From contig JAFGJF010000412.1 in NCBI GenBank assembly GCA_016929205.1, forward strand, positions 1-45,139: a stretch of DNA of 45,139 bases, written 5' to 3'. This document shows positions 1 through 7,564 of the stretch, piece by piece. Position numbers and translations under genes: made by a program. Below the pieces are notes generated by a model. That model was not told the DNA's origin. It did no database searches and saw only the letters and a list, made by a program, of their open reading frames with translations. Within the stretch, counting starts at the first letter, position 1; each line of letters starts with the position of its first letter. Source of the DNA: Anaerolineae bacterium. Its GTDB lineage: Bacteria > Chloroflexota > Anaerolineae > JAFGEY01.

Positions 1-1
1 C

Positions 2-2275
2 GATGATGTCATCGGCGATCACGCATTGAGCAAACAAGCCGTAACAGCATTAGGGCTGTTGCGCGCATTTCAGAGTCAAAAGCTGGACGCCTCCACGGTT
101 TTCGACGCGGAACGGATGGGGCGTTACATCGCCCACACGAACCTGTGGGGGGCTCGTCAAGGAACGATTGAGCATAACGAACGCTATTATTACAATCCGC
201 TCACATCACAACTAGAGCCCATTGCTTACGACCGATTCGCATCCATACCGAGAAACGTTCACTTGATAGACCTGGCCCAATACAGCGATCCCGAGGTGAT
301 GCGTGCTTTTGTCCACGAAGTATTGCGCATCTCGCGTCCCGAATACCTCGACGAACTGCGCGCGCGCTATAACAAGGACTTGGAACGCTACTATGCTGCG
401 CTCGCCCAAGAGCTTCCCACCGCCAAGCTAGAGCTGCCCTGGGATACTCTGGCCAGGCGGCAAGTATCGCTTCTTGCCGCCCTGCGCCCCGCACAAACCG
501 TGCATGCCTACCAGCGCAGCGTCGATCCGTTTGGCGAAATCACCCATTCGACGATCGATCTACGAGTAGGCAACTTGACCCGCTACCCTGTGATCTTGCA
601 GCAACTGCAGATCGGAGAACACACCATCAACTTGTGCGCTGATTGGATCGCACAAGAGGATGCCGATCTGTTACACGACCAAGCCGGAGATCAAGTTGTC
701 TTACAGCACGCGACCGGCATCATTCCCCAATATGTGACCCTGCACATTCCCACTGGGACGATCCAGGAGCTACAATCGCAAGAGACTTTTTCCGGGCCCG
801 GCACATTGCAACTCCTGACTACCTTGGTCGGAATAGAGGAACCGATCGTCGTCGACGTACAACAAGACTTACCGGCAGCCTTGTCTGCGACCGTGCTGCC
901 CGCTCAACCCTCAATACAAGAGGCTGTGAAGCGTTATCCATTCCTGGCTATGAGCGACCGTCCTGGGTTTCTCGAACTGAAATCGGGAACTTGGGCAGTG
1001 GATGGAGACCTGGTCTTGCCAGCGGGGATCGGGCTACGGGCCACTCAGCCAGTCACACTGACCTTTGACCCTGGAGCCGTTTTTTTGTCCAGCGGCCCAC
1101 TGTTATTGCGCGGGCAGGAACAAGAGCGCATCTACCTTGTGCCCAAGCAACAAGAATGGGCCGGGATCGCCGTGCTCCGAACCGATCCCCACGACGTGTC
1201 CTTGCTAGAAAATGTCGAGATTCGTGGCACGACCGGAATTCACCGTGATGGATGGGTGACGGAGGGAGGCGTTACCTTTTATGAAAGCGCCGTCGTCCTG
1301 CGGCGCTGTCGCTTGCTGGATTCCGCCGCACCGGGAGCAATTCGTATCGTTCGTGCCCATTTCGAGTTCATCGATACCGAGTTTGCCAACTCGGCACAAA
1401 ATGCATTTGACAGCGATTTCGCCGAAGGCCGGATCGAAGGCTGCGCATTCCACGACATCATCGAGAACGCGATCGATGCCAGGAAAAGTCAGATCGCCAT
1501 CCAAGATGTCGACTTGATTCGCGTGTACGATAAGGGAATTTTGGCAAGCCAGGACAGCGTGGTCACCATACAGGCTCTGCGCGCAACAGACGTGGGCATA
1601 GCAATTGCCAGCCAGGATATGTCCTTTGTAAATGCGCAAGACATCCGTATCTTTCAGGCATCGGTGGCAGGCTTTGCTGCCTACAGAGGAGAAAAAGGGT
1701 ATGGACCGGCGATCATCCAAGCGTCTCAAGTGGTGTTTGAAGAAGACGAATCGACCCACGCTCTGGTACAGCAGGAAAGTAGTATTACGCTCAATGGAAT
1801 GGATGCAGCCACTCTTGGAATAGCAATAGATGACAGCGATGAGATCTTGGGAGCAACACGCGTCCTGAACTATCGTCTGGGCCCTACGATCAGATTAATC
1901 GGCTATGACTTGTCCCCCATCCAACTTGCTCCCGGCGATACTTGTGAGCTTGTTCTCTATTGGCAAGCCCTGGCCAGGCCCCCTCTGGATTACACTATCT
2001 TTGTACACCTGCTAGATGCCGAGGGACAATATGTTGCCGGATGGGATACGATGCCTCGAGACAATACGTTTCCTACCACCCAGTGGACGGTGCGAACAAC
2101 GGTGGATGACGTTCACCAACTTGCATTGCCTGCCGATCTGCCGCCAGGAGAATATCAGGTATCCTTGGGAATGTATTATTGGCCGACACAGGAACGCCTG
2201 CCCATATATGGTCCTGGCGGAGACAACGTTCCCGATTCACGGATTGTGCTCGAGCGCAAGATCGAGATTCAATAG
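2..2275 (+). CDS. CotH-like / right-handed beta-helix envelope protein, 5' end outside the window
   Basis: The frame is open to the left edge, so the true start lies upstream; the TTG at 26 is only the first start-like codon seen. The first ~150 residues resemble the C-terminal half of CotH-kinase proteins: a YYYNP-x5-LEPIA stretch matches the CotH protein encoded at 5205-6863 (YYYNPVTQRLEPIA). From about residue 310 to 590 there are short repeating beta segments like PbH1 right-handed beta-helix repeats. The last ~130 residues form a beta-rich domain (IRLIGYDL... ELVLYWQA... FVHLLD) that also ends the next gene. It is probably an extracellular or cell-surface protein. The next start lies 2 bases after its stop, so the two are likely co-transcribed. 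CotH activity (protein O-phosphorylation) cannot be claimed because the catalytic part is not in the window. Confidence 0.7.
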   Translation, partial: DDVIGDHALSKQAVTALGLLRAFQSQKLDASTVFDAERMGRYIAHTNLWGARQGTIEHNERYYYNPLTSQLEPIAYDRFASIPRNVHLIDLAQYSDPEVMRAFVHEVLRISRPEYLDELRARYNKDLERYYAALAQELPTAKLELPWDTLARRQVSLLAALRPAQTVHAYQRSVDPFGEITHSTIDLRVGNLTRYPVILQQLQIGEHTINLCADWIAQEDADLLHDQAGDQVVLQHATGIIPQYVTLHIPTGTIQELQSQETFSGPGTLQLLTTLVGIEEPIVVDVQQDLPAALSATVLPAQPSIQEAVKRYPFLAMSDRPGFLELKSGTWAVDGDLVLPAGIGLRATQPVTLTFDPGAVFLSSGPLLLRGQEQERIYLVPKQQEWAGIAVLRTDPHDVSLLENVEIRGTTGIHRDGWVTEGGVTFYESAVVLRRCRLLDSAAPGAIRIVRAHFEFIDTEFANSAQNAFDSDFAEGRIEGCAFHDIIENAIDARKSQIAIQDVDLIRVYDKGILASQDSVVTIQALRATDVGIAIASQDMSFVNAQDIRIFQASVAGFAAYRGEKGYGPAIIQASQVVFEEDESTHALVQQESSITLNGMDAATLGIAIDDSDEILGATRVLNYRLGPTIRLIGYDLSPIQLAPGDTCELVLYWQALARPPLDYTIFVHLLDAEGQYVAGWDTMPRDNTFPTTQWTVRTTVDDVHQLALPADLPPGEYQVSLGMYYWPTQERLPIYGPGGDNVPDSRIVLERKIEIQ

Positions 2276-2277
2276 AG

Positions 2278-4518
2278 ATGGCTTTTGAACGTACGCCGGA
2301 AACAACCCGATATGAAACCAAGCTCGATATCGTAAAACGACCGGCCCTTTCCCCGATCGTTTTTATCTTGGTGCTGGTACTGTTCGTTGTTCCACTGATC
2401 ATTGCCTTGTTGTGGAGAACACCGCCAGGCGACGATGTGTATATGTCCTTTGCTTATGCGCGCAACCTTGCGTCAGGTCGTGAGTTAGCCTTCGATCTGA
2501 CCACTGCCAGGATGACGTCGCCGCTGTACATCCTGTTATGGGTGCTCCTGGACCTGGTAGGAATTCCCCTGCTTCCGGCAAGCATCATGTTGAGTTCACT
2601 TGGCTGGAGTGCGACCGCCCTGGCGCTGTATAACATCGGTCGCTCGATTGGAAGCCCACTTGCGGCCATGTCATCAGCAATTGTGATTGTGTCTAATCCT
2701 CTCGTTGCATCCACCCTGGGCACCGAATTCTCTTGGGCGTTGGCGCTGTTCTGGATCGCGGTCTGGCTGGCCATACGAGGTGACTGGCAGATTCAAGGGA
2801 GTGTGTTGGCATGGATGTTATGGGTGCACTTTGATTGGATGATGCTGGTATGGGGGATAGCTATGCTCGGTTTACAGTGGCGCGAACAGCAGCGTTTCCC
2901 CCTCCGATCGGTCCTTGCCCTGGCTGTTGCCGTGTCAGCGCATGTGCTGGTATCGATATATGCGCTCGGTGTTCTGCTTCCGCCACCCCGGTTCAGCCTG
3001 TTTGGCTTGAGCTACCTGAAGCAGTTGTTGGCCGAGAGCGACTGGTATTGGCTCTGGCTGCCCCTGATTGGATTGGGACTCTTGACCGTCAGGCAAAAGG
3101 CCGTCTGGATCGGCGTGTTGGGGTGTTTGCTCATATCCATAGGCAGCGATTCCATTGCCGGATCTTGCCTCCTGGTCGCGAGCGCACTGCTGGCAGGATG
3201 GGGCATTGGCCGGGGTGCACAATGGATCGAGACACAGGCACTTGTCCGACCCATTCGTTTCTATCACCACGCGATCCCCGCGTCACTGTGTCTGGCACTG
3301 CTCGCACTGTTGCCACTGGGCAGCGCCCAAATCAGTTCTTTACGACATCGCTACCAGGCGCGCCCACGTGCCCAATACGAGATCGAACGCCATGTAGGGA
3401 ACTGGCTATCGTCCCACTGCGAACCCACAGCCGCCGTAATGGGCTCCGCGCGGATTGGCTACCGGGCAGATCGTCCCCTTGTGTTGTGGGATGGGACTGC
3501 CCGCGATCAAAAACAGATGTCTATGCTGATGGATGCGCTGAATGTATCCCCTCCCGAGTACTGCGTCTCGACAAATACCATTGCTTGGAGCTGGCTAACG
3601 CAAACAGGATGGTTTCAGGATCGCTACGAGCTGTTAGGACGATACGAGACAGCATACGACGCGCGATCTCCATTTCTTGTATGGGGCTACCAATCGAGCG
3701 GGTTCGATCGCGGACAGATCCGGCCCATCAATGCAGAGCTGGCCGAAGGCGTCCACCTGGTGCAGAGCCAGCATTGGCCCGAGCGGATCGAACCGGGGGA
3801 AGCAGTCTATGTGACACTCTACTTCCAGGCAACCCAAGTCGTCAACAGTGCTTTCCAAACCCGGCTGCGCATGTTTTCGCCCGTGGATGGCGCGAATTGG
3901 GCGTATCGAAACAAGATGACACCACTCAGCATACCGGTGGATTGGTGGCGACCAGGTCAGATCATCGCCGAACGGTTCGTCTTGACAACGACCACAGAGA
4001 CACCAGTGGGTGCCTACCCGCTAGACCTGTCGGTCTCGGACACGCGAGTCGAAGGTCTCGTCTTGGGATATGTAAGCGTTCCCTGGCAGGGCACAATCGA
4101 GGGAGCAACCCGCGTTAAAGCCACCTTTTCTGACCAGATCCGGCTCCTGGGCTATGAGGCTCCAGACACAGGCGACGTGGGCTCTGAAATCCAGGTGACG
4201 CTCTATTGGGAAGCGATACGTTCTCCAGATGATGATTACATCGCCTTTGTTCATCTCGTCGGACCGACGGGGCAACCGGCGACCAGTCACGATGGCGTAC
4301 CCATGAACAGACGATATTCCACCCTGGGCTGGAGTCCGGGAGATATCGTACCGGATACACATCCCCTTCCGCTCAAGCCAGATATGCCTCCGGGAACGTA
4401 TACCCTCAAGGTCGGTATGTATCGCTGGCCCAGTATGGAGCGGCTGCCCGCCAGAGATGGCGCAGGAATCGAGCAGCCAGATCAAGCGATCGCGTTGTCT
4501 ACCGTCGAAATTCGATAA
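2278..4518 (+). CDS. GT-C-like multi-spanning membrane protein with C-terminal beta domain
   Basis: I chose the ATG at 2278, two bases after the preceding stop, over a longer in-frame extension that overlaps the upstream gene. After a ~25-residue cytoplasmic tail comes the first membrane helix, then a loop with GDDVYMSFAYARNLASG, which resembles the DD-Y-x-S-x-RYARNL loop of GT-C polyprenyl-phosphate-dependent glycosyltransferases (GT39/ArnT-like). About ten further hydrophobic helices run to residue ~380. A soluble part of ~360 residues follows and ends in the same domain found at the end of the upstream gene (IRLLGYEA... VTLYWEA... FVHLVG). A role in transferring a sugar to an envelope component is inferred from the loop motif only; an uncharacterised membrane protein of the same topology remains possible. 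It converges on the minus-strand VTC gene with a gap of only 9 bases. Confidence 0.65.
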   Translation: MAFERTPETTRYETKLDIVKRPALSPIVFILVLVLFVVPLIIALLWRTPPGDDVYMSFAYARNLASGRELAFDLTTARMTSPLYILLWVLLDLVGIPLLPASIMLSSLGWSATALALYNIGRSIGSPLAAMSSAIVIVSNPLVASTLGTEFSWALALFWIAVWLAIRGDWQIQGSVLAWMLWVHFDWMMLVWGIAMLGLQWREQQRFPLRSVLALAVAVSAHVLVSIYALGVLLPPPRFSLFGLSYLKQLLAESDWYWLWLPLIGLGLLTVRQKAVWIGVLGCLLISIGSDSIAGSCLLVASALLAGWGIGRGAQWIETQALVRPIRFYHHAIPASLCLALLALLPLGSAQISSLRHRYQARPRAQYEIERHVGNWLSSHCEPTAAVMGSARIGYRADRPLVLWDGTARDQKQMSMLMDALNVSPPEYCVSTNTIAWSWLTQTGWFQDRYELLGRYETAYDARSPFLVWGYQSSGFDRGQIRPINAELAEGVHLVQSQHWPERIEPGEAVYVTLYFQATQVVNSAFQTRLRMFSPVDGANWAYRNKMTPLSIPVDWWRPGQIIAERFVLTTTTETPVGAYPLDLSVSDTRVEGLVLGYVSVPWQGTIEGATRVKATFSDQIRLLGYEAPDTGDVGSEIQVTLYWEAIRSPDDDYIAFVHLVGPTGQPATSHDGVPMNRRYSTLGWSPGDIVPDTHPLPLKPDMPPGTYTLKVGMYRWPSMERLPARDGAGIEQPDQAIALSTVEIR

Positions 4519-4527
4519 CGGCTGGGT

Positions 4528-5208
4528 CTAGATCGCCGCGAGCATCCCTTGCACGTATTTCGAATGACGGCTTCGTGGGATGGGAAAATCAGCGACAATG
4601 TCTTGTACCCGCGCAGCGTGTGCACGCTCGGCCTTGACTTCGATCACGATCAAATCGAACTCTGGCAGTCGGTTGCGGAGATTGGGTCGTAGACCAAATT
4701 GTTGAGCGTACGCCTCCTGCTCAAAGTCCAATGTAACCCGAACCATCCCGTCGGAACTGACATAATACTCGCGTCGATAGCAGACGAGCAGTACAGGCTG
4801 GTTTGCGGTCAAGAGTGTTCCCTGCCACTCATTTCCGGCGTGGAGACGAACAGAGGAAAGAATATCGTGCCACCGGCGTGTCATGTCCAATGAACAGGGC
4901 AAAAGTGTTCGCTTTTTGGCACCGACCAACCCGTATCTCTCTTTAAGTTCGAGATAGACCTGCGCAGCAAAACTCAAATCCTCACCATACCATCGCCAGC
5001 GAACTTTGCGACGCGCTCCCAATCCATCCAGGTTGGCCCTCAGGTGCCCCAATTGTAACGTATCGAGGTACAGGCTGTTGACACGTCGGGGTGGATAGGC
5101 AACGCGTAGACCCGCCCGGTGCAGGTTGATCCAAGAGCGCGCTTGCGCGAGCCACTGCCTCGCACAGACAAATTTGAGTTCGTAGCGCAGTATCGACTCA
5201 TCGTTCAT
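4528..5208 (-). CDS. VTC-domain protein (polyphosphate polymerase fold)
   Basis: This 226-residue protein fits the bacterial VTC/CYTH-like tunnel family. The expected basic and acidic tunnel motifs are visible: RYELKF near the N-terminus, SLYLDT, RRKVRWRWYG, VYLELKERYG, TLDFEQE and a late VIEVKAE. In the yeast VTC4 family this fold makes polyphosphate from ATP. Bacterial homologues commonly sit beside CotH and DUF4956 genes, exactly as here, but their product is not settled. The ATG overlaps the upstream CotH stop by 4 bases (ATGA), so translation is coupled, and this is the last gene of the minus-strand operon. It has no signal peptide or membrane helix, so it is expected to be cytoplasmic, perhaps held at the membrane by the DUF4956 protein. 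Polymerase activity is inferred from the fold. Confidence 0.85.
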   Translation of the reverse strand: MNDESILRYELKFVCARQWLAQARSWINLHRAGLRVAYPPRRVNSLYLDTLQLGHLRANLDGLGARRKVRWRWYGEDLSFAAQVYLELKERYGLVGAKKRTLLPCSLDMTRRWHDILSSVRLHAGNEWQGTLLTANQPVLLVCYRREYYVSSDGMVRVTLDFEQEAYAQQFGLRPNLRNRLPEFDLIVIEVKAERAHAARVQDIVADFPIPRSRHSKYVQGMLAAI

Positions 5209-6863
5209 TCTGCAACACCTGCCGGCAAGCCGTAACGTACGGGCGTCAGCCGAGAATCCGAGCCGGACGCAATCCGTGTGACAACCTGGATCTCGAGTTC
5301 GCGATTGTAATCAATCTCGCGATCCACCTCTTGGATCTTGGAGAGCGGAATACTAAATCGGGCGTACTCGACCACTGGAAATCGTGCCGAGTTGAGGTCC
5401 TTTAAAACGACACCATCCATTCCCTCGACTAGTGTACCCGCCTGGACCCATTCTGGATCGACCGGCACAAAAGTTGCGCCGTTGATCTCGAATCCCAGAA
5501 CCTCCACCGGCAAGTTCAAGACATTTCCGACATAAATCTGCAACGCTGCATACCCTTTTGGAAATTCCCCTGGTTGGCTGGAATCCAGGTAGGCAAAAAC
5601 AGATTGCACGGGATCGAGTGAACGCCGCATGTCCTCCTGTCGCTTTCGCAATTCTTTCCAGGGGGGGATCAAATCCTTATTCTCCACCCTGAGCGTGTTC
5701 GCCAGGGATTGCCATTCCTCCTCTAACGCAGCCTGGATCTGGTCAACATATTCTGGTTGGGCGATACGCGACGCTTGGCGAACGTAGGCTACCTGAAGCC
5801 AAGGGTCATCGAACGTCGTGGTCAATGACAGCCGTGCCTGTGATCCAAGCGCATCGGCATTAGAGGCAATCGGCTCCAACCTTTGGGTAACGGGGTTATA
5901 ATAGTACCCCAGGTTGACGAACGACACGCCCCCAATCGCACCCCACAGATCTGTTAATGCGAGCAAAGTGCCATACTGCTCGATGTCAAGCACTTGGGAC
6001 GCCGGGCGCAACCCTGTTTGCAGCGAATGTAGCAACGCGATGGCTTGTTCTCTTTGGCTTGCGATATCCACGGTCTGTGCAGGATCAGGATCGTGCAAGG
6101 TATCGATTTCAAGATACTCAAGTGTATCCATAGAAAGGTTAGTAACCGGATCAGCAAAAGCCGCCTCGGCATCACCCCCAAAGTGCATAATCGCTTCCCA
6201 TAACAGGTCAGCGTTGAATCGTACAATGACGCCTCTTGATCGCCCCTGGGCCTCCAACAGTTCTGCGGCGAAACTTTCCTGGACAGCATAGATGCCCTTG
6301 TCATTCCCATTAAAGATCAGGCGAACGAACTCGTACCGCGCGGTTAGAATGCCTTCGCGCTGTAGGGCTCGAGCAAACGCCCACTGATTGAGCCAGTTGT
6401 TAGCTTCCGGATCTTGGAGGTAGAATCGGCCTAGCCCGAGAATCTGCCGATCGTCTCGTACACGAACCTCCAGATTCCACCACTCCGATGTCTCTGAATA
6501 CCGGGTTGGACCTTCCATCAACCGCATCTTGACCGGAATGGTTGTTTGATCCACGCGTATGGTAGCCGGCACAAAATCTTGCTCTGAGGATACGAATACG
6601 CCATCACGTAATGCCCGCTCGCGCTGGCCCAGGATCTGGTCATAATTGGCATAATCCATATCCACGATCAAAGTGGCTAGATCATAGATCGGCGTCTTGG
6701 ACGCCATATCGCGCTGCAAATCCGGTAAAAAGGATCCAAGCAGTCGATACCATCCCAGATCCCAGGTAAGCAGGCCGACGACAAGAGCCAGGATCAGCAG
6801 CCAAACCCATACCAGACGCACGTGCAGTCGTTGCAGCGCCGCCCTCTCTTGCCCAAGTTTCAT
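5205..6863 (-). CDS. CotH-kinase family membrane-anchored protein
   Basis: The 552-residue protein has a short basic N-terminus and one hydrophobic helix (about residues 15-38), so it is probably anchored with its bulk outside. A CotH-type core follows: GIYAVQESFAAELL matches the G-x-Y-x3-E loop of the family, and YYYNPVTQRLEPIASNADAL corresponds to the later metal-binding region. The family is named for spore-coat CotH, an atypical protein kinase; the canonical W-D-x-D motif is not clear here, so activity is uncertain. It lies 3 bases after the DUF4956 gene and overlaps the VTC gene by 4 bases. CotH, DUF4956 and VTC together form a recurring bacterial gene set. The protein resembles the truncated gene at the left edge of the window. 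Confidence 0.8.
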   Translation of the reverse strand: MKLGQERAALQRLHVRLVWVWLLILALVVGLLTWDLGWYRLLGSFLPDLQRDMASKTPIYDLATLIVDMDYANYDQILGQRERALRDGVFVSSEQDFVPATIRVDQTTIPVKMRLMEGPTRYSETSEWWNLEVRVRDDRQILGLGRFYLQDPEANNWLNQWAFARALQREGILTARYEFVRLIFNGNDKGIYAVQESFAAELLEAQGRSRGVIVRFNADLLWEAIMHFGGDAEAAFADPVTNLSMDTLEYLEIDTLHDPDPAQTVDIASQREQAIALLHSLQTGLRPASQVLDIEQYGTLLALTDLWGAIGGVSFVNLGYYYNPVTQRLEPIASNADALGSQARLSLTTTFDDPWLQVAYVRQASRIAQPEYVDQIQAALEEEWQSLANTLRVENKDLIPPWKELRKRQEDMRRSLDPVQSVFAYLDSSQPGEFPKGYAALQIYVGNVLNLPVEVLGFEINGATFVPVDPEWVQAGTLVEGMDGVVLKDLNSARFPVVEYARFSIPLSKIQEVDREIDYNRELEIQVVTRIASGSDSRLTPVRYGLPAGVAE

Positions 6864-6866
6864 GCC

Positions 6867-7538
6867 CTATCGTCCCAATGCATCGTCTTGTCCGACAAAA
6901 CTGCACTCACATCCTGGAACCTGGGCTCGTAGATCATCCAAAAGTTGAACCAGCACTTCGTCGTTTGGGCACTCAAGCAGACATGTAAGCTGCAGATCCG
7001 TGTCGCCATGATCCAGGCGGCGCAGATCAACAGAAGAAACGTGATCGAGTAGCACATTCCGGATCCGGGCAAAAGTATTGTCGGAGCCGGGCGCAGCCAC
7101 ATGCAGGTACATATTGCTTGCTATGCGGCGTGGCACAATCAATACACGCATCATCAGGTAACCCATAAAGATCAACACGGCCAGAATCGTTGGCAGGCGC
7201 TGATCAGCCCCTATGCCGAGTCCAATGCCGATCGCCATAAACAGGTAAAGCAGTTCTTCAGGCTCCTTGATCGCCGTCCGGAAGCGGACGATCGAGAGCG
7301 CGCCCACCAGCCCAAGGGATAGAGCTAACGAGGACTTGACCACGGATATGATCAAGACAGTCGTCATGGCCAAAAGGGGCAATGTTTGCGCAAAGTGAGC
7401 CCGATTCGAGAGCGATTTTCCATATCGTTCGTAGAACCAGGCCAATACGGTCGAGAGAACAATACTCAACACGAGATTCACCGCCAATGCCGTCAGTGAG
7501 AGCGGGGCTGGCGTTGTCAAGCCTAACAAGTTATCCAT
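6867..7538 (-). CDS. DUF4956 family membrane protein
   Basis: This is a 223-residue protein with about four hydrophobic helices in its first ~150 residues and a soluble C-terminal domain of ~70 residues. The signature stretch ALSIVRFRTAIKEPEELLYL, followed by a helix beginning FMAIGIGLGIG, is characteristic of DUF4956. Function is unknown. Members are repeatedly found next to VTC and CotH genes, so a membrane partner or channel for the VTC product is a reasonable but unproven idea. The start at 7538 is preceded by a good GAGGAG site 5-6 bases upstream. The gene is 26 bases after the large CotH gene and 3 bases before the smaller one, in one operon. Confidence 0.88.
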   Translation of the reverse strand: MDNLLGLTTPAPLSLTALAVNLVLSIVLSTVLAWFYERYGKSLSNRAHFAQTLPLLAMTTVLIISVVKSSLALSLGLVGALSIVRFRTAIKEPEELLYLFMAIGIGLGIGADQRLPTILAVLIFMGYLMMRVLIVPRRIASNMYLHVAAPGSDNTFARIRNVLLDHVSSVDLRRLDHGDTDLQLTCLLECPNDEVLVQLLDDLRAQVPGCECSFVGQDDALGR

Positions 7539-7564
7539 AAGATCTCCTCAACACAGGGTTCTGG

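Noticed and set aside
2179..2277. Longer N-terminus for the GT-C-like protein
   Set aside because: It overlaps the preceding gene in another frame; the ATG at 2278 gives a normal membrane-protein start.
2835..4118. 427-codon alternative plus-strand frame
   Set aside because: It lies wholly inside the GT-C-like gene and has Arg/Cys-rich shadow composition.
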